The notes: a model not told the origin generated them from the sequence alone. 64,000 nt of DNA from Burkholderia sp. Bp9143 (GCF_003853645.1 NZ_QTPO01000015.1:1-64000); one strand, 5' to 3'; shown: positions 26,365 through 35,551, counted from the stretch's first letter. Translations and numbers: made by a program.

Positions 26365-27327
26365 ATGAGTTGGCAAGGCAAGCTCGCGTGCTGGCTGCTG
26401 CGCTGGCAGTTTCGTCCCGAGACCACGCGTGCGGTGCTCGATCCCGCCCGCGCGCGGCGCTTCACCGACCTGAGAATGGTCGTGCCGCGTCGCGCACCGT
26501 CGGGCTACCGGCTGCGCCAATGCCATGGTCCCGGCGACGCGCCGCTGCGCGGCGAATGGCTCGAACGCACCGACGCGGTCGGCGCTCGCGGGCCCGGCCG
26601 CACGCTGCTGTATTTTCACGGCGGCGGCTACTACTTCTGTTCGACGAAAACCCATCGGCCGCTCGTGTTCGGCCTCACGAAGCGCGCGGGCGTGCGCTCG
26701 TTCTCGCTCGACTACCGGCTCGCGCCCGAAAACCGCTTCCCGGCCGCACTCGACGACGCGCTGGCCGCGTACCGGCAATTGCTCGCACTCGGCACGCCGC
26801 CCGAGTCGATCGTGTTCGGCGGCGATTCGGCGGGCGGCGGCCTCGCGCTCGCGACGCTTGTCGCGCTGCGCGATCGCGGCGAACCGTTGCCGGCCGGCGC
26901 GATCCTGTTCTCGCCATGGACCGACCTGGCTGGTACCGGCGGCACGATGCGCAGCAACGACGGCCTCGACCCGATGTTCGCGGCCGCGGCGCTGCCGAAG
27001 GCGGCGAGGCTGTATCTGGGAGACGAGCCGGCGACGCATCCGTACGCGTCGCCGCTCTACGCGGATTTCAGCGGGCTGCCGCCGCTCTTTATCCAGGTCG
27101 GCAGCACCGAGGTGCTGCTCGACGATTCGCGCCGCGTCGCCGACAAGGCGAAGGCGGCCGGCGTGCCGGTGGACATCGAGGTGTGGCCCGGCATGCCGCA
27201 CGTGTGGCAGTTGTACACGCCGATGGTGCCGGAGTCGCGCGACGCGCTTGACCGTGCGGCCACATTCCTGCGCCGCGTCGCGGTCGAGCGGGCGGTTCAG
27301 CGCGCGGGCGAGCCGTCGATCGCCTGA
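26365..27327 (+). CDS. Alpha/beta hydrolase, hormone-sensitive lipase family esterase
   Basis: A 320-residue esterase of the HSL (family IV) type: oxyanion motif YFHGGGYYF near residue 84, nucleophile Ser in GDSAGGG near 152, catalytic His in GMPHVWQLY near 273, with Asp expected around LLDDSRR. It should hydrolyse short- to medium-chain esters; the substrate is unknown. ATG 26365 has GGAG about 10 bases upstream. Its last 31 bases overlap the end of the convergent EcsC gene, so the two transcripts share 3' ends. Confidence 0.85.
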   Translation: MSWQGKLACWLLRWQFRPETTRAVLDPARARRFTDLRMVVPRRAPSGYRLRQCHGPGDAPLRGEWLERTDAVGARGPGRTLLYFHGGGYYFCSTKTHRPLVFGLTKRAGVRSFSLDYRLAPENRFPAALDDALAAYRQLLALGTPPESIVFGGDSAGGGLALATLVALRDRGEPLPAGAILFSPWTDLAGTGGTMRSNDGLDPMFAAAALPKAARLYLGDEPATHPYASPLYADFSGLPPLFIQVGSTEVLLDDSRRVADKAKAAGVPVDIEVWPGMPHVWQLYTPMVPESRDALDRAATFLRRVAVERAVQRAGEPSIA

Positions 27328-28139
27328 TACGCGGCCTTCACGGCCACCGAGCCGTACTTGCGCTCGAGCCGGCGCACGGTGAAGTGGCCGTGCGCCATCT
27401 GCTGGAAGTGGTCGATGAACAGCGTGTTGACGGTCGCGCCGAGCACCGCGCCGATCGCCGGAATCGACTTCGCGGCCATCTGCTCGGTGACCTGCACCGA
27501 GAAGCGTGATGCCACCGTCTGCACGAGCTTGAACACCGCCGCCGAGCTGTGCGCGGCGATCCCTTTCGTCGTGATGTCCGACGACGCCTTCGAAATCGCC
27601 TGCGCGAGCGCGCCGCGCAACACGAAATAGCCGAGATCGGCGTCCTCTTCCCGCTTGTCCGGGTTATCGCCCATGCCGAGCACGGCCAGGCACTGCAACT
27701 GGGTATCCACCGAGCCGAGGTCCTCGCCCTCGCTGCGCGCGATGTCGCACACCGAGCGGAAGATCAGCGTGGTCGTCACCGGCAGCTCGACCGGCAGCGC
27801 GAGGAAGCCGAATGCGCCGCCCGCCGCGCCGGTCGTCGCGACCGCGAGCTTGTGCAGCAGGTTGCTCGGCTTGTCCGGCTCCGCATCGGGCGTCTGCGGC
27901 TTGCCGAGCGTGCGCAGCGCGATGTTCAGGCACTTGCGGAGCGCGAGCTGCGTCGCGTCGTTGATCTTGCCGGTCGCGAAGTCCGGCAGCCGCGCGATCA
28001 TCTTCTCGACCGGCGCGCCCAGCACGCCCGTCAGCTTCATCGTCAGCGACGGGCTTTCCAGCACCTGCTTCGCGCGCCGCAGTGCGTCCTGGTCTTCCGG
28101 CGACAGCGTCGCGTCAGGTGTGATTGAAATCGGTTCCAT
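27297..28139 (-). CDS. EcsC family protein
   Basis: A 280-residue protein with the EcsC domain: LLHKLAVATTGAAGGAFGF, LPVELPVTTTLIFRSVCDIA and a C-terminal IPAIGAVLGATVNTLFIDHFQQMA. The central segments are moderately hydrophobic. The domain is named after Bacillus EcsC; its function is not established. ATG 28139 has GGGAGAAAG directly upstream. The gene ends inside the 3' end of the convergent esterase gene. Upstream, 107 bases separate it from the divergent MFS gene, so the regulators of the two may overlap. Confidence 0.8.
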   Translation of the reverse strand: MEPISITPDATLSPEDQDALRRAKQVLESPSLTMKLTGVLGAPVEKMIARLPDFATGKINDATQLALRKCLNIALRTLGKPQTPDAEPDKPSNLLHKLAVATTGAAGGAFGFLALPVELPVTTTLIFRSVCDIARSEGEDLGSVDTQLQCLAVLGMGDNPDKREEDADLGYFVLRGALAQAISKASSDITTKGIAAHSSAAVFKLVQTVASRFSVQVTEQMAAKSIPAIGAVLGATVNTLFIDHFQQMAHGHFTVRRLERKYGSVAVKAAYQAIDGSPAR

Positions 28140-28215
28140 CTTTCTCCCTGGCGGCCACAGGCCCCAAATCCATCGCCCGCCTAGATTACTCCGGCGTGCT
28201 AGAATTTTGAAATTA

Positions 28216-28229
28216 TTTGACTCGTCAAA
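28216..28229. promoter_or_regulatory. Probable MarR operator at the MFS promoter
   Basis: TTTGACTCGTCAAA is an inverted repeat with a 2-base centre. It sits just downstream of a -10-like TAGAAT (28200-28205), so it would cover the start of transcription, and 17 bases before ATG 28247. The MarR-family gene at the end of the same operon is the obvious candidate ligand-responsive repressor. Confidence 0.6.
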
Positions 28230-28246
28230 AGTTGCATCAACAAAAA

Positions 28247-29842
28247 ATGGCCGTCCATACTGCCGCCCACCATTCGAGCGGGCAAGTCCTGCCGTTCCGC
28301 GAATCGCTGCTGGCGATGATCGGGCTTTCGTTCGTCACCATGCTCGTCGCGCTCGACCAGACGGTCGTCGGCACCGCGTTGCCGACCATCGTCTCCGAGC
28401 TCAGGGGCTTCGACCTGTACGCGTGGGTCGCGACCTCGTACCTGCTCAGTTCCGTGATCACCGTGCCGATCTTCGGCCGCCTCGGCGACTACTACGGCCG
28501 CAAGCCGTTCGTGATCGCGTCGATCGTCGTGTTCACCGGCGCGTCGGTGCTGTGCGGGATGGCGAACGACATGCTGTTCCTGGTGCTCGCGCGCGGCCTG
28601 CAGGGGATCGGCGGCGGGATGCTGGTCGGCACCGCGTTCGCGTGCATTCCCGACCTGTTCCCCGATTCCGTCGTGAGGCTGCGCTGGCAGGTGCTGATGA
28701 GCTCCGCGTTCGGCATCGCGAACGCGGTCGGGCCGTCGCTCGGCGGGATCATGACCCAGTCGTTCGGCTGGCGCTCGGTGTTCTACGTGAATCTGCCGGT
28801 CGGCCTGCTGTCGCTGTTCTTCGTGTGGCGCTACCTGCCGCACCTGCGGCATGTCGAGCACGACCGCAAGATGCGGCTCGACTGGCCCGGCGCGCTGCTG
28901 ATCGCGCTGTCGCTCGGCGCGCTGCAGCTGTTCGTCGAATGGCTGCCGAAGTACGGTGTCATGAGCTGGGCGTCGCTGCTGCTGGTCGTCGCGGTCGGCG
29001 CCGGCGTCGGTTTGTGGCATTGGGAAAAGCGCTGCGCGCAGCCGATTCTGCCGTTCGACATGTTCGGCAACCGCGCGCTGTCGGCGCTGTTCGTCCTTGC
29101 GATTCTCGCGGGCTTCTCGATGTTCTCGCTGCTGTTCTATGCGCCGCTGCTGTTCCAGGGCGGTTTCGGGATGTCGCCGAAGGAGGCGGGGCTCGTGATC
29201 ACGCCGCTCGTCGTGTTCATCACGATCGGCAGCATCATGAACGGCCGCGTCGTCACGCGCATCCGCAATCCGAACGCGATGCTGCACGTCGGTTTCGTGC
29301 TGTTCTCGATCGCGTGCGCGGGCATCGTCGTGTCGACGCACACGACGCCGACCTGGGTGCTGATGGCGCTGATGGTCGCGGGCGGCATTGGCCTCGGCTT
29401 CGTGCTGCCGAACCTCACCGTGTTCGCGCAGCAGACGGCCGGCCGCGAGCACCTCGGCATCGCGACCGCGCTGCTGCAGTCGCTGCGGATGGTCGGCGGG
29501 ATGATCGGCACCGCGCTGACGGGCACGCTGGTCAACCAGATGTATTCGAGCGGCGTGCGCGATGCATTGTCGGGCGACCACGCGCTGCAGTGGCACGCGC
29601 AGCTCGCCGATCCGCAGATCCTGATCGACCGCGCCGCGCAAGGCGGTCTCGTCGCGGAGCTGACCCGCGCCGGGCATAATGGCGCGCTGCTGCTGGAAGC
29701 GGCCCGCGAATCGCTGGTCGGCGCGATTCACCTGGGTGTCGCGATGGCGGCCGTCGTGGCCGTGGTGTCGGTGTGGCAATGCCGCCGCGTGCCGCCGATC
29801 GCGCTGCGGCACAAGATCGAACCGCATGTCGCGGCCGATTGA
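28247..29842 (+). CDS. MFS multidrug exporter, DHA2 (EmrB/QacA) family
   Basis: A 531-residue major facilitator with about 14 membrane segments. DHA2 hallmarks are LDQTVVGTALPTI in helix 1, the loop motif GRLGDYYGRKPF between helices 2 and 3, ARGLQGIGGGML in helix 4 and the GPSLGGIM motif C in helix 5. It most likely pumps drugs or toxic organics outward with protons. ATG 28247 lies in an A-rich leader; a TTG at 28217 in frame is less likely because it sits in the operator palindrome. A MarR regulator gene follows 34 bases downstream and is probably co-transcribed. Confidence 0.9.
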   Translation: MAVHTAAHHSSGQVLPFRESLLAMIGLSFVTMLVALDQTVVGTALPTIVSELRGFDLYAWVATSYLLSSVITVPIFGRLGDYYGRKPFVIASIVVFTGASVLCGMANDMLFLVLARGLQGIGGGMLVGTAFACIPDLFPDSVVRLRWQVLMSSAFGIANAVGPSLGGIMTQSFGWRSVFYVNLPVGLLSLFFVWRYLPHLRHVEHDRKMRLDWPGALLIALSLGALQLFVEWLPKYGVMSWASLLLVVAVGAGVGLWHWEKRCAQPILPFDMFGNRALSALFVLAILAGFSMFSLLFYAPLLFQGGFGMSPKEAGLVITPLVVFITIGSIMNGRVVTRIRNPNAMLHVGFVLFSIACAGIVVSTHTTPTWVLMALMVAGGIGLGFVLPNLTVFAQQTAGREHLGIATALLQSLRMVGGMIGTALTGTLVNQMYSSGVRDALSGDHALQWHAQLADPQILIDRAAQGGLVAELTRAGHNGALLLEAARESLVGAIHLGVAMAAVVAVVSVWQCRRVPPIALRHKIEPHVAAD

Positions 29843-29876
29843 ATGATTCACCGATTGAACGAGTAGAAATCAGCGC

Positions 29877-30323
29877 ATGGAAGAACAGGACCGCGTCGCG
29901 ATCTTGCAGCAATTCGGACGCACGTATCGCGCGTTCATGACCGCGTTCGAAACGCACGTCGGGCAGCCGATGCCGCGCTGGCGCATCATGGTTGCGCTGC
30001 ACACGATGGGCGGGCATTCGTCGCAGAAGAAGCTCGTCGAGGTGCTGCGCATCGATCCGGGCGCGCTCACGCGCCAGCTGAAATCGCTCGACGCGCTCGG
30101 CTGGATCGAGCGCGCGTCCGACGCCCGCGACAACCGCGTGACCAACGTCACGCTGACGGCCGAAGGCCGCGCCGCGTTCGACGCGTGCCTGCCGCGCCGC
30201 AAGGCGTTCCTCGAACAGACGATGGCGCAACTGCCGGACGACGTGCTGACTGCACTGTCGGGCGCGCTGGCGATGCTGGAGTCGCGGATTGCGGAAGTCG
30301 GCTCGACGCCGGCGCCGCACTGA
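29877..30323 (+). CDS. MarR-family transcriptional regulator
   Basis: A 148-residue winged-helix regulator. The recognition region runs SSQKKLVEVLRIDPGALTRQ (about residues 49-68), followed by the wing SDARDNRVTNVTLTAEGR (80-97, with the conserved D-x-R). It probably represses the operon it shares with the DHA2 exporter, released by a small aromatic or drug-like ligand. The start ATG 29877 has only a weak ribosome-binding site (GAGTAG). A 7-bp GC hairpin without a T-run (30345-30362) follows the gene. Confidence 0.88.
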   Translation: MEEQDRVAILQQFGRTYRAFMTAFETHVGQPMPRWRIMVALHTMGGHSSQKKLVEVLRIDPGALTRQLKSLDALGWIERASDARDNRVTNVTLTAEGRAAFDACLPRRKAFLEQTMAQLPDDVLTALSGALAMLESRIAEVGSTPAPH

Positions 30324-30443
30324 AGGGCAGGGCGGACGCGGCACGACGGGGCGCACCCCGTCGGCCGATCTTGATCGGCACGGCATACGGGTCGCACGAA
30401 CCCGCCGCCGGCCGGTGTTTCACTTCATCTCATTCAACCGGGT

Positions 30444-31025
30444 TCACAGCTCGATGCGCGTGCCCAGCAGCGCGAGGAACTGCGCGAGCCATGCCGGATG
30501 CGCGGGCCATGCGGGTGCGGTGACGAACGGTGCGTCGGTCACGGCCGCATCGACCGGGATCTCTGCATACTCGCCGCCCGCGAGCTTCACTTCGGGCGCG
30601 CAGGCCGGGTAGGCCGAGATGCGCTTGCCGCGGATCACGTCGGCGGCCGCGAGCAGCTGCGCCGCATGGCAGATCGCGGCGATCGGCTTGCCGGCTTCGG
30701 CGAACGCGCGCACCAGTGCGATTACTTTCGCATCGAGACGCAGGTATTCCGGCGCGCGGCCGCCCGCGATCGCGAGTGCGTCGTAGCCCGACGCATCGAC
30801 GTCGTCGAACGTCGCGTTCAGCGTGAAGTTGTGGCCGGGTTTTTCGGTGTAGGTCTGGTCGCCCTCGAAATCGTGGATCGCGGTCTTGACCTTGTCGCCC
30901 GCGCGCTTGCCCGGGCAGACTGCATCGACGTGATGGCCGATGGCCAGCAGCGCCTGGAACGGCACCATCGTTTCGTAGTCTTCGGCGAAATCGCCGGTCA
31001 GGAACAGGATCTTCTTCGCGGCCAT
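30444..31025 (-). CDS. DJ-1/PfpI family protein
   Basis: A 193-residue glutamine-amidotransferase-like protein of the DJ-1/PfpI superfamily. The nucleophile elbow is [13 protein letters not shown], with Cys followed by His, as in PfpI/YhbO and protein deglycases. The conserved early acid lies in [11 protein letters not shown], and [12 protein letters not shown] is typical of the subgroup. It may act in carbonyl stress or glyoxal detoxification, but the function is not settled for most members. ATG 31025 is chosen because GGAG lies about 8 bases upstream; another ATG at 31037 would use the same frame but contains that ribosome-binding site. Confidence 0.85.
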   Translation of the reverse strand: MAAKKILFLTGDFAEDYETMVPFQALLAIGHHVDAVCPGKRAGDKVKTAIHDFEGDQTYTEKPGHNFTLNATFDDVDASGYDALAIAGGRAPEYLRLDAKVIALVRAFAEAGKPIAAICHAAQLLAAADVIRGKRISAYPACAPEVKLAGGEYAEIPVDAAVTDAPFVTAPAWPAHPAWLAQFLALLGTRIEL

Positions 31026-31190
31026 GGCTTTCTCCATTGAACAGCGTTGAGGGTCCGTTCGCGCCGTATGCGGCAGACGGGCGCTACGGCGGCGAAGCGG
31101 TCCCGAGGACGAAAGCGCAGTGTACTCCGGCAGATTGAAGCGCGCGTGACGGCCGCCCCGCGCCGCGGCGGGGCGGTGTGCGCGGGTGCG

Positions 31191-32471
31191 TCAGAAGAAG
31201 GTTTCGACGACTTCCGTCACGCGGAACTGCGGATCGAGGACGAGCAGCTGGCGCCACTTGTCGAACGTCAGGCACGGGTGCGAGATGTCGAACGCGACCA
31301 TGTCGCCGACCTTCACGTCCGCGCCCGGCGGGATCTGCAGGTACGCGTGCTGGTCCATCATCCCGGTGACGGCCCAGCCTTCGCTCGCGGCGACGTCGCG
31401 CGGCGCGCTGTCGCGGCCCGGGCGGAAGTGGCGCGCCGGCTCGGGCAGGCCCGCGTCGAACGCCGCGTCGCGCTTGCCGAGCGCGATGATCGCACGGTCG
31501 GCTTCCGGCACCGACTGCACGTATGCCCACAGTTGCAGTGCCGGCAGCAGTCCTTCGCCCATCTTGCGGGCGATCGGGTTGCGCGCGAACACGTCGGTCT
31601 GGGCTTTCTTGTAGATGCCGACGTCGTGCGTCAGATAGCAGCCCGGACGCAGCACGACTTCCGCGAAACCAGCGTCGGACGCCTTCGCGAATTCCTCAGC
31701 GACCACGTCGTACCAAGCCGAGCCGGCGCCTGACAGGATCGCCGGCGTGCGCGCGAAACGGCCGGCTTCCGCCAGCTCGCGCGTGAGCGCGACCGCGTCC
31801 TGCAGGAACGTGCGGATCTCGCCTTCCTCCTTCAGCACGCCTTCATAGAGTTCGATGCCGGCCAGCTTCAGCGTGTCCGGATAGCGCGCGATCGCGTCGA
31901 GCACGGCGGTGCGCTGCGCGGCATCGCGCACGCCCGCGCGGCCGCCCGGCACGCCGAGTTCGATCAGCACGTTCAGCGTTTTCTTCGCATCGCCGAAGAA
32001 ACGGCCGAGCTGGTCGACGCTGTCGGCCGAATCGACGAGGCAGAAGAATTCGAACTCGGGATCGGACAGCAGCTGGGCGATGATCGTCATGTTCTGGCGG
32101 CCGACCAGCTGGTTCGCGAGCAGCACGCGCCGCACGCCGCCGTGATACGCGGCCTGCGTCTGGTGCGCGGTCGCGAGCGTGATGCCCCATGCGCCGGCGG
32201 CGAGCTGGCGGCGGAACAGTTGCGGCGCCATCGTCGTCTTGCCGTGCGGCGCGAACTGAGCGCCGTACTGCTGGACGAACGCCTGCATCCAGTTCAGATT
32301 GTGTTCGATGCGATCCGCGTACAGCACGGCGGCCGGCAGGCTGACATCTTCCGCGAGCAGGTTCCACTCGAGGCGGGCTGCGTCGTCGAGCGGCACGCTC
32401 GCGCTCGGCAGGTTGCCGAGACCCTTGCCCAACGGATTGATTGTCGGTTCCTGATAGTTTGTAACTTTCAT
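31191..32471 (-). CDS. Zinc/PLP fold-III D-amino-acid dehydratase/aldolase (DSD1-like)
   Basis: A 426-residue fold-type III PLP enzyme. Lys78 in APHGKTTM is the expected Schiff-base lysine, with an alanine-racemase-like barrel through residue 300. A C-terminal D-serine-dehydratase-like domain ends with HPCLTFDKW, whose His and Cys are zinc ligands in DSD1-type D-serine dehydratases. Likely reactions are D-serine/D-threonine/D-hydroxyaspartate deamination or D-threonine aldol cleavage. ATG 32471 is used; an upstream ATG (32516) is in frame. It is divergent from the RpiR/D-aminoacylase/RidA unit, together forming a plausible route from N-acyl-D-amino acids to keto acids. Confidence 0.82.
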   Translation of the reverse strand: MKVTNYQEPTINPLGKGLGNLPSASVPLDDAARLEWNLLAEDVSLPAAVLYADRIEHNLNWMQAFVQQYGAQFAPHGKTTMAPQLFRRQLAAGAWGITLATAHQTQAAYHGGVRRVLLANQLVGRQNMTIIAQLLSDPEFEFFCLVDSADSVDQLGRFFGDAKKTLNVLIELGVPGGRAGVRDAAQRTAVLDAIARYPDTLKLAGIELYEGVLKEEGEIRTFLQDAVALTRELAEAGRFARTPAILSGAGSAWYDVVAEEFAKASDAGFAEVVLRPGCYLTHDVGIYKKAQTDVFARNPIARKMGEGLLPALQLWAYVQSVPEADRAIIALGKRDAAFDAGLPEPARHFRPGRDSAPRDVAASEGWAVTGMMDQHAYLQIPPGADVKVGDMVAFDISHPCLTFDKWRQLLVLDPQFRVTEVVETFF

Positions 32472-32549
32472 GTCATCCCGCTCCATCATCACTATGCATT
32501 GCACTGAAGTTGACATGCAGATGGTACAGAAAGTAGCATCGGCGCGGTG

Positions 32550-32566
32550 ATGTTATTTAGTAACAT
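32550..32566. promoter_or_regulatory. Probable RpiR operator in the divergent promoter
   Basis: ATGTTATTTAGTAACAT is a perfect inverted repeat (6 bp arms, 5-base centre) in an AT-rich pocket between two divergent genes, 24 bases before the RpiR start. Its TGTTA-N5-TAACA shape resembles operators of RpiR-family regulators such as HexR. Confidence 0.6.
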
Positions 32567-32590
32567 AAAGCGCCACACCCTTTTCAGCAG

Positions 32591-33526
32591 ATGAATACGC
32601 CCGCCACCCCGTCCGCTCCGTTCGCAGCCGAGCAACCGGCTTCGGTTGCACAGCCGGTCCTCGACATCGTCGCGCGGATCGCCGAATGCGCGCCCGAGTT
32701 GCGCGAGGCCGAACGCAAGGTCGCGGCGTTCATCCTCGCCGATCTCGCGCGTGCCGCGCATGCGAGCATCGGCGCGCTCGCGCGCGACGCGGAGGTCAGC
32801 GTCGCGACCGTCACGCGTTTCGCGAAGGCCGTCGGCTGTCGCGACGTGCGCGAACTGAAGGTGCTCGTCGCGCAGGCGGCGGCTGTCGGGCAGCGCTTTC
32901 TCGTGCCGTCCGACGAGCATGCCGACGAGGACGCGAGCCCGGCATCGGTCGTCTACGACGAGATCCGCGTGGCCCTCGCGCACAACCACCAGCTGCTGCG
33001 CAACACGTCGTTCGACGCGGCGGCCGACCTGCTCGCCGGCGCGAAGATGATCTACGTGTACGGGCAGGGCGGCGGCTCGACCGCGCTCGCCGATGAACTG
33101 CGCTTCCGGCTCGTGCGCTTCGGCCGGCCGGTCGCGAGCTACCAGGACAGCCTGCTGCAGCGGATGGTGTCCGCGACGCTGTCGCGCGACGCCGTGGTCG
33201 TCGCGCTGTCGGTGAGCGGGCGCGTGCCCGAGCTGCTCGAGAGCTGCCGCCTCGCGAAGCGCTACGGCGCGAAGCTGATTGCGATCACCGCGCCGGCTTC
33301 GCCGCTCGCGCAGCTTGCCGACCACCTGATCCCGGTCGTCGCGTTCGAAACCGATTTCATTTACAAGCCTTCGACATCGCGCTACGCGATGATGATGGCG
33401 ATCGACGTGCTCGTCACCGGAGTCGCATTGCGGCTCGGCGATGCGGGCCGAGAATCGCTGCGCCGCATCAAGCATGCGCTCGATGCGCACCGCGGCGGCG
33501 GAGACCGTCAACCGGTAGGAGACTGA
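32591..33526 (+). CDS. RpiR-family transcriptional regulator
   Basis: A 311-residue regulator with an N-terminal RpiR helix-turn-helix (LREAERKVAAFILADLARA, then IGALARDAEVSVATVTRFAK, residues 36-80). A SIS sugar-phosphate-binding domain follows from about 130 (YVYGQGGGSTALADEL, VVVALSVSGRVPELLE). RpiR proteins usually sense phosphosugars; here the neighbours are D-amino-acid enzymes, so the effector could be unusual or an amino-sugar derivative. ATG 32591 has a weak ribosome-binding site. The stop is two bases before the next ATG, so regulator and D-aminoacylase are co-transcribed. Confidence 0.87.
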   Translation: MNTPATPSAPFAAEQPASVAQPVLDIVARIAECAPELREAERKVAAFILADLARAAHASIGALARDAEVSVATVTRFAKAVGCRDVRELKVLVAQAAAVGQRFLVPSDEHADEDASPASVVYDEIRVALAHNHQLLRNTSFDAAADLLAGAKMIYVYGQGGGSTALADELRFRLVRFGRPVASYQDSLLQRMVSATLSRDAVVVALSVSGRVPELLESCRLAKRYGAKLIAITAPASPLAQLADHLIPVVAFETDFIYKPSTSRYAMMMAIDVLVTGVALRLGDAGRESLRRIKHALDAHRGGGDRQPVGD

Positions 33527-33528
33527 CC

Positions 33529-35010
33529 ATGCATTCGCATCCCGAAGCCGCCGATACGCTGATCGTCGGCGCGCAGTTGTACGACGGCACCGGCGCGCCG
33601 ACCGTCACGCGCGACGTCGCGATCCGCAACGGCGTGATCGCGGCGATCGGCAACCTGTCGAACTGGCTCGCCGAGACCGTCGTCGATGCGAACGGCCGCG
33701 CGCTCGCGCCCGGCTTCGTCGACGTCCATACGCACGACGACACGCACGTGATCCGCGCGCCGGAGATGCTGCCGAAGATCTCGCAGGGCGTGACGACCGT
33801 GATCGTCGGCAACTGCGGGATCAGCGCGTCGCCGGTGACGCTCGCGGGCGATCCGCCCGATCCGATGAACCTGCTCGGCGATCGCGACGCATTCCGCTAC
33901 CCGACCTTCGCCGCCTATGTCGCGGCCGTCAACGACGCGCGTCCGGCCGTGAACGTCGCGGCGCTCGTCGGGCACACCGCGCTGCGCAACAACCAGATGG
34001 ACCGCCTCGACCGCGCGGCGACAGACGGCGAAATCGCCGGGATGCGCACGCAGCTCGAGGAGGCGCTCGCGAACGGCGCGCTCGGGCTGTCGTCGGGCCT
34101 CGCGTACGGCTCCGCGTTCGCGGCGCCGGCCGAGGAGGTGATGGCGCTCGCCGAGCCGCTCGCGAATGCGGGCGCGCTGTACACGACGCACATGCGCACC
34201 GAGTTCGACGCGATCCTCGATGCGATGGACGAGGCCTACCGCGTCGGTCGTCATGCGCAGGTGCCGGTCGTGATCTCGCACCTGAAGTGCGCGGGCCCGT
34301 CGAACTGGGGGCGCAGCACCGAGGTGCTCGCGTCGCTCGAAGGCGCGCGCCGCTACCAGCCGGTCGGCTGCGACTGCTATCCGTACAGCCGCAGTTCGTC
34401 GACGCTCGACCTGAAGCAGGTGACGGGCGACATCGACATCACGATCACGTGGTCGGAGCCGCATCCGGAAGTCGCCGGCAAGCTGCTGAAGGCGATCGCG
34501 GCCGACTGGGGCGTGACCGAGCAGGAGGCAGCGCAGCGGATCCGCCCGGCCGGCGCCGTGTACCACAACATGTCCGAGGACGACGTGCGGCGGATCCTGT
34601 CGCACCCGGCGACGATGGTCGGCTCGGACGGCCTGCCGAACGATCCGCTGCCGCACCCGCGGCTGTGGGGCGCGTTCCCGCGCGTGCTCGGCCATTATGT
34701 GCGCGACACGAACCTGCTGCCGCTCGAGGAAGCGATCCGCAAGATGACGTCGCTGTCCGCGCGCCGCTACGGGATCGCGCGGCGCGGCGAAGTGCACGTC
34801 GGCTATCACGCGGATCTCGTGCTGTTCGATCCGGCGCGCGTGATCGATGCCGCGACGTTCGAGAAGCCGCAGCAGCCCGCGCTCGGGATCGATGCGGTGT
34901 GGGTGAACGGCGTGCTGACCTATGAGAACGGCCAGCCGACCGGCGAGCGCGCCGGCGGTTTCGTCGCGCGCGGCGAGCGCGTGCCGGCGAGTGCCGACGC
35001 CGCGTTCTGA
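33529..35010 (+). CDS. N-acyl-D-amino-acid deacylase (D-aminoacylase)
   Basis: A 493-residue amidohydrolase. Metal ligands His67 and His69 lie in FVDVHTHDD, bridging Cys96 in VGNCGISASP, with further His in TTHMRTE and VISHLKC and the catalytic Asp in VGSDGLPND. The His67/His69/Cys96 numbering matches classical bacterial D-aminoacylases. It should hydrolyse N-acyl-D-amino acids to free D-amino acids in the cytoplasm. TAGGAG lies about nine bases before ATG 33529. It follows the RpiR gene by two bases and is followed 123 bases later by RidA. Confidence 0.92.
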   Translation: MHSHPEAADTLIVGAQLYDGTGAPTVTRDVAIRNGVIAAIGNLSNWLAETVVDANGRALAPGFVDVHTHDDTHVIRAPEMLPKISQGVTTVIVGNCGISASPVTLAGDPPDPMNLLGDRDAFRYPTFAAYVAAVNDARPAVNVAALVGHTALRNNQMDRLDRAATDGEIAGMRTQLEEALANGALGLSSGLAYGSAFAAPAEEVMALAEPLANAGALYTTHMRTEFDAILDAMDEAYRVGRHAQVPVVISHLKCAGPSNWGRSTEVLASLEGARRYQPVGCDCYPYSRSSSTLDLKQVTGDIDITITWSEPHPEVAGKLLKAIAADWGVTEQEAAQRIRPAGAVYHNMSEDDVRRILSHPATMVGSDGLPNDPLPHPRLWGAFPRVLGHYVRDTNLLPLEEAIRKMTSLSARRYGIARRGEVHVGYHADLVLFDPARVIDAATFEKPQQPALGIDAVWVNGVLTYENGQPTGERAGGFVARGERVPASADAAF

Positions 35011-35133
35011 ACGCGGTCCCGATCCGATTTGCCGCGTGCGCCATGTCGGCGCGCGCATCCGCAACCGTGCGTTGCATGGGACTGGCGCGGGCGCTTGCGC
35101 GCCGATGCCGGTCGACCAACAAGGAGGGAAACG

Positions 35134-35520
35134 ATGAAGCGATATGGCGTAGGCGAAGCGAAGGGTACCGGCGGCCAGGTGATGCCGTTTGCACGCGCGG
35201 TCGAGGCCGACGGCTGGCTGTACGTGTCGGGCCAGACGCCGATGGTGAACGGCGAGGTCGTCGAGGGCGGGATCGTCACGCAGTCGAAGCAGACGATCGA
35301 GAACGTGATCGCGATCCTGAAGGAAGCCGGCTACGGCCTCGAACACGTCGTGCGCTGCGGCGTGTGGCTCGACGACGCGCGCGATTTCGCGTCGTTCAAC
35401 AAGGTGTTCGTGTCGTACTTCGGCGAGCATCCGCCGGCACGTGCGTGCGTGCAGTCGAGCATGGTCATCGACTGCAAGGTCGAGGTCGACTGCATCGCTT
35501 ACAAGGCGCCGGCGAAGTAA
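35134..35520 (+). CDS. RidA family enamine/imine deaminase
   Basis: A 128-residue YjgF/YER057c/UK114 protein. It contains DGWLYVSGQTPM near residues 26-37, TIENVIAILKEAGYGLEHVVRCGVWL around 55-80 in two blocks, and PPARACVQ with the conserved Arg near 105, which binds the substrate carboxylate in active RidA. RidA removes reactive 2-aminoacrylate-type enamines released by PLP dehydratases, fitting the divergent D-amino-acid dehydratase gene nearby. AAGGAGG six bases before ATG 35134 is a very strong ribosome-binding site. A terminator follows the gene. Confidence 0.92.
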   Translation: MKRYGVGEAKGTGGQVMPFARAVEADGWLYVSGQTPMVNGEVVEGGIVTQSKQTIENVIAILKEAGYGLEHVVRCGVWLDDARDFASFNKVFVSYFGEHPPARACVQSSMVIDCKVEVDCIAYKAPAK

Positions 35521-35551
35521 CGCGGCAAGGGCAAAAACTGTACGACACAGG

